DNA of 64,000 nt from Sphingomonas glacialis (GTDB lineage Bacteria; Pseudomonadota; Alphaproteobacteria; Sphingomonadales; Sphingomonadaceae): NCBI RefSeq assembly GCF_006439055.1, contig NZ_RCZC01000003.1:124001-188000 (forward strand), given 5' to 3'. This document shows, in pieces, positions 8,930-19,836 of this stretch; the stretch's first letter is position 1; each line of letters begins with the position of its first letter. Both the position numbers and the translations under genes were made by a program. The notes below the pieces were generated by a model, which was not told where the DNA came from, did not search any database, and worked only from the letters and a program-made list of their open reading frames with translations.

Positions 8930-9679
8930 TCAGGCGAGCGCGTCCCAGATCAGCTTGACGCCGACCAGCACCATCAGGGTGTAGATCGCGGTGTAGAATC
9001 GCTCGGGCGAGACCCGTCGCACCAGCCAGACGCCGGCAAAGGTCGATGCGATCGCCACGGGCAGCAGCAGCGCCGCGACGCCGAGCGTGTCGCGGTCGAA
9101 CTGGCCGAGCGCCCAATAGGCCGGGACCTTCGCCCAATTGACCGCGGCAAAGAAGATCGCGGTCGTGCCGACGAGCACGTCGCGCGGCAGCCGGCGCGGC
9201 AGGACATAGACCTGGAACGGCGGCTGTCCGGCATGCGCGATCTGGCTGGTGAAGCCCGAGGCGATACCGAGCAGCGATCCCACCCAGCCCGGCGCCTGCG
9301 CCGCGACCGCGACCGTTCCGCGCCGCTCGCTCCACAGCCGGTAGAGCCCGAACAGCACCGAGATCGCGCCGACCAAAGCGAGCACCGCCGCGGTCGAGAC
9401 CTGCGCCGCGAACAGATAGCCGAGCACGATACCGACCCCCGCGCCCGGCAGCATCCAGCCGAGGATCGCCGCATCCCAATCGCGCCGGAACGCCCAGACG
9501 CCGACGACATCCTGCACGATCAGGATCGGCAGCAGGATCGCGGCGGCCCGCACCGGCGAGATGGCGAGCGCAAGCATCGGCAGCGCCAAGGCGCCAAGTC
9601 CCGCAAAGCCGCCCTTCGAGAGGCCGAGCAGAACCACCGCCGGCACCGCCAGCGCGTAGAAAAGCAGCGGCTCGTTCAA
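8930..9679 (-). CDS. TauE/SafE-family (TSUP) membrane permease
   Basis: A 249-residue, very hydrophobic protein with about eight membrane segments in two related halves, as in sulfite/sulfonate exporters. Typical pieces are LLGLSKGGFAGLGALALPML in the first half and GIASGFTSQIAHAGQPPFQVYVLP in the second. The transported anion is unknown. The start is a TTG at 9679 whose last two bases enter the crtZ stop (TTGA overlap), so translation is probably coupled to crtZ. The frame stays open upstream to 9973 but that part has no membrane character. Confidence 0.85.
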   Translation of the reverse strand: MNEPLLFYALAVPAVVLLGLSKGGFAGLGALALPMLALAISPVRAAAILLPILIVQDVVGVWAFRRDWDAAILGWMLPGAGVGIVLGYLFAAQVSTAAVLALVGAISVLFGLYRLWSERRGTVAVAAQAPGWVGSLLGIASGFTSQIAHAGQPPFQVYVLPRRLPRDVLVGTTAIFFAAVNWAKVPAYWALGQFDRDTLGVAALLLPVAIASTFAGVWLVRRVSPERFYTAIYTLMVLVGVKLIWDALA

Positions 9680-10194
9680 TCCGGGATGAGGCTGGTCTGC
9701 CCGACGGGAGCGCGGACGCCAGCGCGCTTGCGGCGCTTGAGCTCGGCCTTCAGATCTTCGGGCTTGGGCGCGACGAGGAAGCCGAAGCTGACCGTGCCAT
9801 CCTTGGTTTCCACCACGTGATGCAGCCGATGCGCCTGGATGATTCGCTTCATATAGGCCGACTTGGGCAGATAGCGCGTCGGGATGCGGCGATGGACGAT
9901 GACGTCGTGAAAGCCGAAATAGATCGCGCCATAGGCCGCGATGCCGGCGCCGATCCAGGTAAAGCCCTGCCACCAGCCGAGCTGGACGCCGAACACCAGC
10001 ATGGTGATCGACGGCAAGGCGAAGATCACCGCATACAGGTCGTTAAGCTCCCAATTGCCGGTGCGCGGGCGGTGATGGCTCTCGTGCAGGAACCAGCCGA
10101 ATCCGTGCATCACCCAGCGGTGCGCAGCATAAGCGAACAGCTCCATCCCAGCGACGGTGGCAAGAAAGAGCAACAGACCGGAGATCAGCGACAT
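9676..10194 (-). CDS. crtZ: Beta-carotene 3-hydroxylase (CrtZ type)
   Basis: A 172-residue membrane di-iron hydroxylase that would hydroxylate the beta-ionone rings of carotenoids, giving zeaxanthin-type xanthophylls. The four histidine clusters are HRWVMHG, HESHH, HDVIVHRR and HRLHH. The protein is the right length for CrtZ and has hydrophobic segments at residues 2-20 and 65-105. The ATG at 10194 is the first one with a proper membrane N-terminus. No other carotenoid gene is present, so crtZ is unlinked from any crt cluster. A general fatty acid hydroxylase role is less likely. Confidence 0.9.
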   Translation of the reverse strand: MSLISGLLLFLATVAGMELFAYAAHRWVMHGFGWFLHESHHRPRTGNWELNDLYAVIFALPSITMLVFGVQLGWWQGFTWIGAGIAAYGAIYFGFHDVIVHRRIPTRYLPKSAYMKRIIQAHRLHHVVETKDGTVSFGFLVAPKPEDLKAELKRRKRAGVRAPVGQTSLIPD

Positions 10195-10315
10195 GCACGG
10201 GATATAGCGCGCCACGCGGCCGATAGCGAGTGTTCGCAACTGCGAAGGGGTGGATTCGCGCTCCCGTGTGTGCTTAAGCCCCCCGCAAACCCGACCCTTG
10301 GAAAGGCACGCGCTC

Positions 10316-11515
<1,200 letters not shown>

Positions 11516-11543
11516 TCGCGCCACGCCCCTGATTCGACCCAGG

Positions 11544-11576
11544 AAAGGGCCCGGACGGAAACGCCCGGGCCCTTTT
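11544..11576 (+). terminator. Intrinsic terminator of sucC
   Basis: An 11-base-pair perfect stem (AAAGGGCCCGG paired with CCGGGCCCTTT) with a 10-base loop, ending in TTTT. It separates sucC from etfBA. Confidence 0.9.
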
Positions 11577-11715
11577 GCGTTGGTACTATATTCGAGTCGC
11601 GCACGGTGCCGCTACGGCAACCGCGGCTGACATACCGGACTTGCGAAAACCGCGCGAAACCGCCATTTGAGGCGCCGATGCTGTCGAGCAAGAGAGAGTC
11701 TTGGAAGGAACCCCG

Positions 11716-12462
11716 ATGAGAGTGCTGGTCCCCGTCAAGCGCGTGCTTGATTACAATGTGAAGCCTCGTGTGAAGGCGGATGGAAGCGGGGTCGATCTCG
11801 CCAACGTCAAGATGAGCATGAACCCGTTCGACGAGATCGCGGTTGAAGAAGCGATCCGCTTGAAGGACAAGGGTGTCACCGAGATCGTCGTCGTCTCGAT
11901 CGGCGAGCAGAAGTCGCAAGAAACGCTGCGCACCGCGCTCGCGATGGGCGCCGACCGCGCGATCCTGATCGTCTCGGAGACCAAGGTCGAGCCACTCGGC
12001 GTCGCCAAGTTGCTCGCCAAGATCGTTGAGGAAGAAAAGCCCGACTTGGTCATCCTCGGCAAGCAGGCGATCGACGACGACAACAACCAGACCGGCCAGA
12101 TGCTGGCAGGCCTGCTCGGCGTCGGCCAGGCGACCTTTGCCTCGAAGGTTGAACTGACCGCCGACAGCGTCACCGTGACTCGGGAAGTCGATGGCGGCTC
12201 GGAGACCGAGACGCTCACGCTCCCCGCGATCATCACCGTCGACCTGCGCCTCAACGAGCCGCGCTACGCCTCGCTGCCCAACATCATGAAGGCGAAGTCG
12301 AAGCCGATGGCGCAGAAGACCGCCGCGGATTACGGTGTCGACGTCACGCCGCGCCTTACCACGCTGAAAGTGGTCGAGCCCGCCAAGCGTTCGGCCGGCA
12401 TCAAGGTCGCCGACGTCGATGAACTCGTCAACAAGCTCAAGTCGATGGGAGTCGCAAAGTGA
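11716..12462 (+). CDS. etfB: Electron transfer flavoprotein, beta subunit
   Basis: Carries electrons from acyl-CoA and other dehydrogenases to ETF:quinone oxidoreductase. The 248-residue protein has the AMP-binding region near [18 protein letters not shown] and the recognition-loop stretch [20 protein letters not shown]. The ATG at 11716 follows GGAAGGAA. Its stop overlaps the etfA start. About 140 bases between the sucC terminator and this gene are free for its own promoter. Confidence 0.97.
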   Translation: MRVLVPVKRVLDYNVKPRVKADGSGVDLANVKMSMNPFDEIAVEEAIRLKDKGVTEIVVVSIGEQKSQETLRTALAMGADRAILIVSETKVEPLGVAKLLAKIVEEEKPDLVILGKQAIDDDNNQTGQMLAGLLGVGQATFASKVELTADSVTVTREVDGGSETETLTLPAIITVDLRLNEPRYASLPNIMKAKSKPMAQKTAADYGVDVTPRLTTLKVVEPAKRSAGIKVADVDELVNKLKSMGVAK

Positions 12463-13388
12463 AGACGCTCGTTTGGGTCGAACATGATGGCGCTTCCGTC
12501 AAGGACGCCACCCTCTCCACCGTCACCGCGGCGTCGAAGCTCGGTGAAGTCCATCTGCTGGTCGCTGGCCAGGGCGTTGGCGCGGTCGCCGAGGCGGCCG
12601 CCAAGCTCGCCGGCGTCGGCAAGGTCCATGTCGCCGACGACGCGGCCTATGCGCACGCGCTGGCCGAGAATGTCGCGCCGCTCGTCGTCAAGCTGATGGA
12701 ATCGCACGACGCGTTCCTCGTGCCCGCGACGACCAACGGCAAGAACATCGCGCCGCGCGTCGCCGCACTGCTCGACGTGATGCAGATCTCCGACATCCTC
12801 TCGGTCGAGAGCGAAGACACCTTCACGCGCCCGATCTACGCCGGCAACGCGATCGCAACGGTCCAGACCAAGGATGCCAAGAAGGTCATCTCGGTCCGCG
12901 GCACCGCGTTCGAGAAGGTCGCCACCGAAGGCGGTACGGGCACGATCGAAGCGGTCGAGGGTACCGGTGACGCCGGCGTGTCGACCTATGTCGGCTCGGA
13001 AATCGCCGCTTCGGAGCGGCCTGAGCTGACCTCGGCCAAGATCATCGTCTCGGGCGGTCGCGCGCTCGGATCGAGCGAGCAGTTCCATGCTTTGATCGAT
13101 CCGCTCGCCGACAAGCTCGGCGCCGGCGTCGGCGCATCGCGCGCCGCGGTCGATGCGGGTTATGCGCCGAACGACTATCAGGTCGGCCAGACCGGCAAGA
13201 TCGTCGCCCCCGAAGTCTATGTCGCGGTCGGCATTTCGGGTGCGATCCAGCATCTTGCGGGGATGAAGGACTCGAAGGTCATCATCGCGATCAACAAGGA
13301 CGAAGACGCGCCGATCTTCCAGGTCGCGGACTACGGCCTGGTCGGTGACCTGTTCAAGCTGGTGCCCGAGCTGACCGAGAAGCTCTGA
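12459..13388 (+). CDS. etfA: Electron transfer flavoprotein, alpha subunit
   Basis: FAD-binding partner of EtfB. The 309 residues include the FAD site [20 protein letters not shown] followed by [12 protein letters not shown], and [20 protein letters not shown] near the C-terminus. The start is a GTG overlapping the etfB stop (GTGA), a common arrangement that balances subunit synthesis. A terminator follows. Confidence 0.97.
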   Translation: MKTLVWVEHDGASVKDATLSTVTAASKLGEVHLLVAGQGVGAVAEAAAKLAGVGKVHVADDAAYAHALAENVAPLVVKLMESHDAFLVPATTNGKNIAPRVAALLDVMQISDILSVESEDTFTRPIYAGNAIATVQTKDAKKVISVRGTAFEKVATEGGTGTIEAVEGTGDAGVSTYVGSEIAASERPELTSAKIIVSGGRALGSSEQFHALIDPLADKLGAGVGASRAAVDAGYAPNDYQVGQTGKIVAPEVYVAVGISGAIQHLAGMKDSKVIIAINKDEDAPIFQVADYGLVGDLFKLVPELTEKL

Positions 13389-13423
13389 GCGCCGATCGGA
13401 CGAAAGCCGTTTCGCACACACAG

Positions 13424-13467
13424 AGGGGCGGCGCGATCGGATCGCGCCCGGATCGCGCCGCCCCTTT
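13424..13467 (+). terminator. Intrinsic terminator of etfBA
   Basis: A 15-base-pair GC-rich perfect stem (AGGGGCGGCGCGATC with its complement) around a 12-base loop, followed by TTTCG. It lies between the convergent etfA and diguanylate cyclase genes. The reverse strand lacks a T-run, so it should serve mainly etfA. Confidence 0.85.
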
Positions 13468-13487
13468 CGTTTGCGCCGCGCGCTTGC

Positions 13488-15281
13488 TCAGCTGGCGAGT
13501 TCGAGCCGGTTCCGCCCGGCATGCTTGGCGCGGTACAATGCCTCGTCGGCATGGCGAAGCACATGCTGGCGCGAGCGCCCGGCGCGGATCGGCGCCAATC
13601 CGCCGCTGAAGGTAAAGCGCACCTCGTCGCCAAAACCGGTCGCAACCGACAGATCGGCGATTTCGCGCCGCAGTCGCTCGCAGATCGCCTTGGCTTCCAG
13701 AACGTCGGCATTCCAGATGATCAGGCCGAACTCCTCTCCGCCCAATCGGGCGATGAGGTCGTCGGCACGCAGCGAACGCCGCGCGACGTCGGCGAAGGCG
13801 CACAGCACCGTATCGCCCGCCGCATGGCCGTGGAGATCGTTGACGCGCTTGAAGAAATCGAGATCGAGCACTGCGCACACGCCGATCCCACGCCCGGCGG
13901 CGACGTCGGCGAGGCGTTGATCGAGTGCGACATCGAAGGCCCGGCGGTTGACGATCCCCGTCAGCGGATCGGTCTGCGCGGCCTGCGACAGTTCGTCGCG
14001 CAATTGCTTGTGCCGCGAGATGTCGCGAATCACGCTGACGGTGCCGACGACGCTGCCATCCTCGTCGGTGACCGCGCGCGTATGGCTCTCGCACCACAGC
14101 ATCGATCCGTCGGCCTTTAGCCCGCAATATTCGACCATGAAGGTTGCGCCTGGGTTCGACAGCGCATCGCGGTGGGTCTTGGTCACGACCGGAAGATCGT
14201 CGGGGCGCACCAGCGTGCCCGCCTTGACGCCGATCAGCGCCGTCGGGTGATAGCCCGCGAGCGGCAGGATCGAGGCGGACGCATAATCGATCTCGCCCGC
14301 GACGGTCTGCGTCAGGATAACATCGGTCGATCCGTCGGCGATCAGGCGATAGCGCGCCTCGCTCGCGCGCAAGGCGACCATCAGCCGTTTGCGCTGGTTG
14401 AGCTCGGCGGCGATCAGCAGGGTCATCACGACCGCGGTCGCGAGATAGAATTGCAGGAACAGCACGCGTTCGTGCGTTGCCCCGCTGATCATCCGCACCG
14501 GGCCGTTTCCGCCGATCGTGAACGCCGCGCCGATCGTCGCGAGGATCACGATCGTGATCGCGCCGCCGATCCGGCCGAAGCGGAAGGCTGCGATCATCAA
14601 CGGCAGCAGCGGCACGAACAGCAGCGGAAAGGTCGTCTGCCCAAAGACCAGACGCGTCACCACGATCGTCGCCAGGATCAGCCCCACCCCCTCGAGCTTG
14701 CGTGCCCAGCGCATCCGCGCGATTCCTGCGAACATCTCGCCGTTGAGGGCCAGGAGCGCCACCGGCGCCAGCGTGAGGTTGCCGAGCGCGTGACCGAGAT
14801 ACCAGCTGAGCCAGTTGCTGGCGAAGCCGGTCGGCGTCGCGAGCGCGATCGTCGCCGCGCCGCCGATTCCCGAGACCGCGGGCGCAATCCCCCCTGCGAC
14901 GGCGATGAAGACCATTACACCGCGCAGCGAGCCGAGATCGGCCCCGCTGCCGCCGCCGCGGCGCATCAGCCACGCCGCGAGGATCGCTTCACCGATCGTG
15001 CAGAGCGTAACGAGCGGGGCATAGCCGAAGCCAATGCCGAACAGTCCGGTCGCGACGATCCCCCCGATCATCGCGGCGCTGGTTGGCCAGAGCCACGCGC
15101 GCGCGGGCCGCAGCACCAACTCGACGATCAGGATGGCGGTTGCGAACCACAAGCATGCCGGGCCGCCGCCGAAGCGCGTAAAGCGGATCGCCACGGCAGA
15201 CGCAGCGAAAACAAGCAAGCCAATCAATACCGCCCGAAGGACAGATCGCGACGAGTACAAAACGCGAAACACGGCTAACAT
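13488..15281 (-). CDS. MASE1-PAS-GGDEF diguanylate cyclase
   Basis: Predicted to make cyclic di-GMP. The 597-residue protein starts with eight or more membrane segments (about residues 12-300) in a MASE1-like sensor arrangement. A PAS domain with its PAC end follows (about 310-430; SEARYRLIADGSTDVI, then GTVSVIRDIS), then a GGDEF domain. The active site is GGEEF (514-518), so catalysis is likely. The N-terminal DPLTGIVNRRAF of the domain is intact. I see no clear RxxD inhibitory site before the GGEEF. There is no EAL domain. The signal and target are unknown; the gene stands alone, convergent to etfA. Confidence 0.92.
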   Translation of the reverse strand: MLAVFRVLYSSRSVLRAVLIGLLVFAASAVAIRFTRFGGGPACLWFATAILIVELVLRPARAWLWPTSAAMIGGIVATGLFGIGFGYAPLVTLCTIGEAILAAWLMRRGGGSGADLGSLRGVMVFIAVAGGIAPAVSGIGGAATIALATPTGFASNWLSWYLGHALGNLTLAPVALLALNGEMFAGIARMRWARKLEGVGLILATIVVTRLVFGQTTFPLLFVPLLPLMIAAFRFGRIGGAITIVILATIGAAFTIGGNGPVRMISGATHERVLFLQFYLATAVVMTLLIAAELNQRKRLMVALRASEARYRLIADGSTDVILTQTVAGEIDYASASILPLAGYHPTALIGVKAGTLVRPDDLPVVTKTHRDALSNPGATFMVEYCGLKADGSMLWCESHTRAVTDEDGSVVGTVSVIRDISRHKQLRDELSQAAQTDPLTGIVNRRAFDVALDQRLADVAAGRGIGVCAVLDLDFFKRVNDLHGHAAGDTVLCAFADVARRSLRADDLIARLGGEEFGLIIWNADVLEAKAICERLRREIADLSVATGFGDEVRFTFSGGLAPIRAGRSRQHVLRHADEALYRAKHAGRNRLELAS

Positions 15282-15329
15282 AGGTCAAGCCTACGCGCTG
15301 GCAGCGGAATAAGACACTGGCAATCGTGC

Positions 15330-16334
15330 CTAAAATCCGGTGAGCAAGCTCCGGACATTGGCACCGAGCGCGTCGATCGCATAGCCGCCTTCCATCGCGA
15401 CGACGCACGGCCAGCCGCACGCGGCGATGTCGCGCGCGAGCACGGCGTAATCGGCAGTGGTCAAGGCGAAGTGCGAGATTGGATCGCCTTCCCACGTATC
15501 GGCGCCGAAGCTGAGGACGAGCAGATCGGGCGCGAAGTGCGCGATCGCGTCGAGCGCCACTGCTTGCGCGCGCCGAAACGGATCGCGCGTCGTGCCGTGC
15601 GGCAGCGGCAAGTTGAGCGTGGTGCCGCGCCCCTCCCCGTCGCCAATCTCGTCGGCATGCCCCCAGTAGAACGGATAGTCGGTAGCGGGATCGGCGTGGA
15701 GGCTGGCGTAGAAGACGTCGCCGCGCTCCCAGAAGATATCCTGCGTGCCGTTGCCGTGGTGATAATCGATATCGAGGATCGCGACGCGCCGCACTCCGGC
15801 ATTGCGCGCGGCCTGCGCGGCGATCGCCGCGGTGTTGAGGTAGCAATAGCCGCCATAATAGTCCGCCCCGGCATGGTGGCCCGGTGGGCGGCACAAGGCG
15901 AAGGCGGCACGATCGCCCTCTAACACGGCATGGGTCGCGGCGAGCACGCTCTGCGCGCTCCAATAGGCGGCGTCCCAGGTCTGCGCGGTGAGCGGGGTCG
16001 AGGCGTCGAAACTGTAGCGCCCGATCTGCCCGTCGATCCGATCGAGCTTGAGCGCGCGCCGGCCGACGATCGGCCAGACATAGCCCATCGCGTCGCCGGG
16101 CCGCCCCGCAGCTGCCCAGCGCGCGGGGGCCTCGCGCAGGAAGGCGAGATAGTCGGCGGTGTGGACCGCTTCGATCGCGGCCATGCCGTGGTCGCCTGGA
16201 GCCTCGGCCCCGCCGATCGCCGCGGCGATCTGCTGCGCGCGCGACGGTGTCTCGGCATAGGCGGTGAAGCCGCCATTGTGCAGTTCACGCGTCGGCGCAT
16301 GGCCAAGCTGCGCGGGCGAGAAGAAGTTACGCAT
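15330..16334 (-). CDS. Histone-deacetylase-family amidohydrolase (acetylpolyamine deacetylase-like)
   Basis: A 334-residue zinc-dependent deacetylase. Catalytic landmarks are RPPGHHAGADYYGGYCYLN (tandem His), DIDYHHGNGTQDIFW (metal Asp and His) and a late SFGADTWEGDPIS with the third metal Asp. Insert and length resemble bacterial acetylpolyamine amidohydrolases more than eukaryotic HDACs, so acetylated polyamines or small acetyl amides are the likely substrates. It overlaps the 3' end of nhaA by 8 bases and should be co-translated with it. Confidence 0.9.
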   Translation of the reverse strand: MRNFFSPAQLGHAPTRELHNGGFTAYAETPSRAQQIAAAIGGAEAPGDHGMAAIEAVHTADYLAFLREAPARWAAAGRPGDAMGYVWPIVGRRALKLDRIDGQIGRYSFDASTPLTAQTWDAAYWSAQSVLAATHAVLEGDRAAFALCRPPGHHAGADYYGGYCYLNTAAIAAQAARNAGVRRVAILDIDYHHGNGTQDIFWERGDVFYASLHADPATDYPFYWGHADEIGDGEGRGTTLNLPLPHGTTRDPFRRAQAVALDAIAHFAPDLLVLSFGADTWEGDPISHFALTTADYAVLARDIAACGWPCVVAMEGGYAIDALGANVRSLLTGF

Positions 16335-17547
16335 GCGTCCTCCGTACCGGCCAATAGCGCAGGATGAGGAAGCCCGCGATAGCCGAGACGATCGACCCGG
16401 CGAGGACGCCGATCTTCACTTCATCCTGCAGATGTGGACTGTCCGGGAAGCCGAGCCCGCCGATGAACAGGCTCATCGTGAAGCCGATGCCGGCGATCAG
16501 GGCGACGCCGTAGAGCTGGATCCAGCGCATGCCCTTGGGGCGGTGCGCGATCCCGAACCGCTCCGCGAGCGCGACGCCGCCCATGATCCCGGCCTGCTTG
16601 CCGAGGAACAGCCCGCCCGCGATGCCGAGCACGAGCGGATCGCCGAGCGTGGCAAGGCTCATGCCGCCAAGCGACACGCCAGCATTGGCGAGCGCGAACA
16701 GCGGCACGATGCCGAACGCGACCCATGGGCTCAGCGCATGTTCGAGCCGGTGGAGCGGCGAATGCACGTCATCGGGCGCGCCGGGCGATCGCGAGATCGG
16801 GATCATCGTCGCGGCGAGCACGCCGGCGATCGTCGCATGGACCCCCGACAGCAGGATCAGCCACCAGAGCGCGGCAAAAGCGATCAGATACGGCCACAAC
16901 GCCCAGACGCGGCGCTGCTTCAGCGTGAACATCAACAGCAACACGCCGACCGAGCCGCCGAGCGCGATCCAGTCGATGCCGTTGCTGTAGGCGAGCGCGA
17001 TGATCGCCACCGCGCCGCAATCGTCGACGATCGCGACCGTCGTCAGGAACAGCTTCAGCGCTGGCGGGACGCGGCTGCCGAGCAGGGCAAGCACCCCGAT
17101 CGCAAAGGCGATGTCGGTCGCGGCCGGAATCGCCCAGCCGGGCTGCAACTCCGCCGCGCCGCCGGTGATCGCGAGATAGACCAGAGCGGGCACCGCCATC
17201 CCGGCGGCGGCGGCGATGATCGGCAGACGGCGGCGCGCCGGGCTCGCCAACTGCCCGTCGATCAGCTCGCGCTTGATCTCGAGCCCTACGAGCAGGAAGA
17301 ACACCGCCATCAGGCCGTCATTGATCCACAGATGGACCGTCATTGGGCCGATCGCCGGCGCAAGCGTCGGGCCGGTCGCGTGGTGGAGCAGCGCGAAATA
17401 GGAGTCGGCGAGCGGAGAATTGGCGAGGATGAGCGCCAGGGCGGCGGTCGCCATCAAGACGATCCCACCCGCCGCCTCCTGATGCAGGAAGGTGCGGAGC
17501 GCCGACCGCACGGAGCGGAACGGCGCAGAGGCTTTGCGCTTGGTCAT
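16327..17547 (-). CDS. nhaA: Na+/H+ antiporter NhaA
   Basis: Exports Na+ in exchange for H+ across the inner membrane. The 406-residue protein has about twelve membrane segments. The paired aspartates of the ion site are in TTVAIVDDCGAVAII (matching D163-D164 of the E. coli protein), and the unwound-helix regions GLEIKRELIDGQL and PAATDIAFAIGVLALLG are conserved. It is upstream of and overlaps the deacetylase gene. Confidence 0.96.
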   Translation of the reverse strand: MTKRKASAPFRSVRSALRTFLHQEAAGGIVLMATAALALILANSPLADSYFALLHHATGPTLAPAIGPMTVHLWINDGLMAVFFLLVGLEIKRELIDGQLASPARRRLPIIAAAAGMAVPALVYLAITGGAAELQPGWAIPAATDIAFAIGVLALLGSRVPPALKLFLTTVAIVDDCGAVAIIALAYSNGIDWIALGGSVGVLLLMFTLKQRRVWALWPYLIAFAALWWLILLSGVHATIAGVLAATMIPISRSPGAPDDVHSPLHRLEHALSPWVAFGIVPLFALANAGVSLGGMSLATLGDPLVLGIAGGLFLGKQAGIMGGVALAERFGIAHRPKGMRWIQLYGVALIAGIGFTMSLFIGGLGFPDSPHLQDEVKIGVLAGSIVSAIAGFLILRYWPVRRTHA

Positions 17548-17624
17548 CGCGCCACCCTATCGCCGCGACGCACAAAGACCAGCGGGATCGGCCTGCGCCG
17601 ACCCCACATGGCGGCACCGGGCGC

Positions 17625-19193
17625 CTAGCGCGCGAGCGCCTCGGCGATCAGCTTGCGCGAATTCTCGACCCCGTAGAGCGCGATGAAGCTCCCCATCCGC
17701 GGTCCCTGGCTCGATCCGAGCAGCGTCTCGTACAGCGCGCCGAACCAGGCGCGCAGCGGATCGAAGCCGCCTTCGTTGCCGATCGCATAGACGATGTTCT
17801 GCAGATCGACCGCCGAGCTGTCGGCCGGCGCGGCGGCGAGTTCGCGGTCGAGCCGTTCGAGTGCTGCGACCTCGATCCCCTCGGGCTTGCGGCGCTGGAG
17901 CGTTGGCGCGACATAATCGCGGTTATAGGCAAGGGCATGGCCGATCAGCGCGTCGAGCTCGGGGGTGATGGCACCCTCGACATAATTGCTGAGATAGCCG
18001 TGCACCTGCTCCGCCGTCGCGCCCGCACCGAGCACCCCGACGAGATTGAGCAGCAGCCCGAAGGTGACCGGCGGGTTCGTCCCCGGCACGGCGCCGTCGT
18101 GGATGTGGTGCACCGGATTGCCGAGCTTCTGCTCGACCGGCTGCGCGGCGTAGCTCGCGCGGAACTGGAAATAATCGTCCACCGCGCGCGGGATGACGCC
18201 GATATGCAGCTGCTTGGCCTTCTTGGGTTCGCGATAGGCGAAGAAGGACAGGCTTTCCTGCGTCCCATAGTCCAGCCACTGCTCGAGCGTCAGGCCATTG
18301 CCCTTCGACTTGGAGATCTTCTCGCCCTTTTCATCGAGGAACATCTCGTAGATCAGCCCCTCGGGCGGGCGACCGCCGAGCACGCGCGCGATCTTGCCCG
18401 ACTGCACGCCGCTGTCGATCAGATCCTTGCCGTACATCTCGTAATCGACGCCCAATGCGACCCAGCGCATCGCCCAGTCGACCTTCCACTGCAGCTTGGC
18501 CTGGCCGCCGAGCACCGACTGGACCAGCACCTCGCCGTCGCTGTCGGTGAAGCGGATCGTGCCCTCCTCGACATTGACGACTTCGACCGGGACCTGGAGC
18601 ACCACCCCGGTCTTGGGGCTGATCGGCAGGATCGGCGAATAGGTGGCCGCACGCTCCTTGCGCAGCGTCGGCAGCATCACGCCCATGATCCCAGCGTAAT
18701 GGCGCAACACGCCCTTCAACGCATCGTCGAACACGCCGGCTTCATATTGCGAGGCCGACGAGATGAATTCGTACTCGAACCCGAAGCGATCGAGGAAATC
18801 GCGCAGCATCGCATTGTTGTGTGCAGCGAAGCTCTCGAACTTCTCGAACGGATCCGGAATCCGGCTGAGCGGCTTGCCGAGATGTTCGGTCAGCATCGCC
18901 TGGTTGGGGACGTTGTCGGGCACCTTGCGCAGGCCGTCCATGTCGTCGCTGAACTCGATCAGCCGCGTCGGCGCGTCGGACAGCGTCTGGAAGGCGTGGC
19001 GCACCATCGTCGTGCGCAGCACTTCGTTGAACGTGCCGATATGCGGCAGGCCCGAGGGACCATAGCCCGTTTCGAAGATGACGGGCGCGTTGCCAGGCTT
19101 GCCGTCGGGATAGCGCTTGAGCAGCTTGCGCGCTTCCTCATAGGGCCAGGCCTTGGAGTCGAATGCGGCGGTGCGGAGGGCTGTGTCGGTCAT
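17625..19193 (-). CDS. lysK: Lysyl-tRNA synthetase, class I
   Basis: Charges tRNA-Lys with lysine using the Rossmann-fold class I architecture, which in bacteria is limited mainly to alphaproteobacteria, spirochaetes and a few others. From the ATG at 19193 there are 522 residues. The HIGH motif is HIGT (51-54) after ETGYGPSGLP, and KMSKS is KISKSKG near residue 290. The frame extends further upstream but only as noncoding-like sequence. No class II LysRS is seen in the window. Confidence 0.95.
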   Translation of the reverse strand: MTDTALRTAAFDSKAWPYEEARKLLKRYPDGKPGNAPVIFETGYGPSGLPHIGTFNEVLRTTMVRHAFQTLSDAPTRLIEFSDDMDGLRKVPDNVPNQAMLTEHLGKPLSRIPDPFEKFESFAAHNNAMLRDFLDRFGFEYEFISSASQYEAGVFDDALKGVLRHYAGIMGVMLPTLRKERAATYSPILPISPKTGVVLQVPVEVVNVEEGTIRFTDSDGEVLVQSVLGGQAKLQWKVDWAMRWVALGVDYEMYGKDLIDSGVQSGKIARVLGGRPPEGLIYEMFLDEKGEKISKSKGNGLTLEQWLDYGTQESLSFFAYREPKKAKQLHIGVIPRAVDDYFQFRASYAAQPVEQKLGNPVHHIHDGAVPGTNPPVTFGLLLNLVGVLGAGATAEQVHGYLSNYVEGAITPELDALIGHALAYNRDYVAPTLQRRKPEGIEVAALERLDRELAAAPADSSAVDLQNIVYAIGNEGGFDPLRAWFGALYETLLGSSQGPRMGSFIALYGVENSRKLIAEALAR

Positions 19194-19247
19194 GATGCCC
19201 CGCGTTTGACGCTTTAGTGCGGGAAGCGCAAATGCTATGGTCGCACC

Positions 19248-19819
19248 ATGAACATGCCGCCGTCCCTGACCGAGCCGCATCGCCTGAAGCTCCGCATCGA
19301 GGATTTTACCATCCTGGATCGCGCGGGCGTGTTTGACGCGTACGGCAAGGTCGAATTGATCGACGGGGTGATCGAGGTCATGAACGCGGAATTCCGGCGG
19401 CACAATCATATCAAGAACGACCTGACCTATCGTCTGCGGAGTGCGCTACTGCGTTAGGCTCGCCGTATAAGGCGTTTTGCGAAGCATCGCTCGCGCTGTC
19501 GGAACACAGCCTGTTGCAGCCCGATGTCATCGTCGCGATCGGCGGCACGGACTCGCGCTATTATGAGATCGACGACCTTGCGATCGTCATCGAGGTGGCC
19601 GACAGCACAGCTGCGCGCGATCTCGGCCTGAAGTGCGCGATGTATGCGGCGCAGGCCGTGTCCGAATACTGGGTCGTGGCCTTGCCGACCGGCGAGGTGC
19701 ACCAGTTCTGGGAGCCGGGAGTGGACGGCTTCGCCGCGCGACGCACGGTGCCGTTCGAGGGCGAACTGACCAGTGCAACCATGCCGGAGCTGACGATCGA
19801 CGGACGCGGCATACTCTAA
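19248..19819 (+). pseudogene. Uma2/DUF820-family PD-(D/E)XK nuclease-like gene, frameshifted
   Basis: The first frame (19248-19457) encodes an N-terminal Uma2-like segment ending in LRSALLR and a TAG. The family sequence resumes without loss in another frame from about 19451 (ALGSPYKAFCEASLALSEHSLLQPDVIVA) to the stop at 19819. The second part holds the nuclease-fold residues: the PD of LQPDVIVA, the E of IVIEVADST and the following LGLKCAMYA lysine. One base appears to be missing near 19441-19451 (or two are extra), so this is either a recent pseudogene or a sequencing error. A separately translated C-terminal piece is less likely. A 9-base tandem duplication (ATACTCTAA twice, 19811-19828) covers the stop. 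Confidence 0.75.
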
Positions 19820-19836
19820 ATACTCTAACGGCTTTC

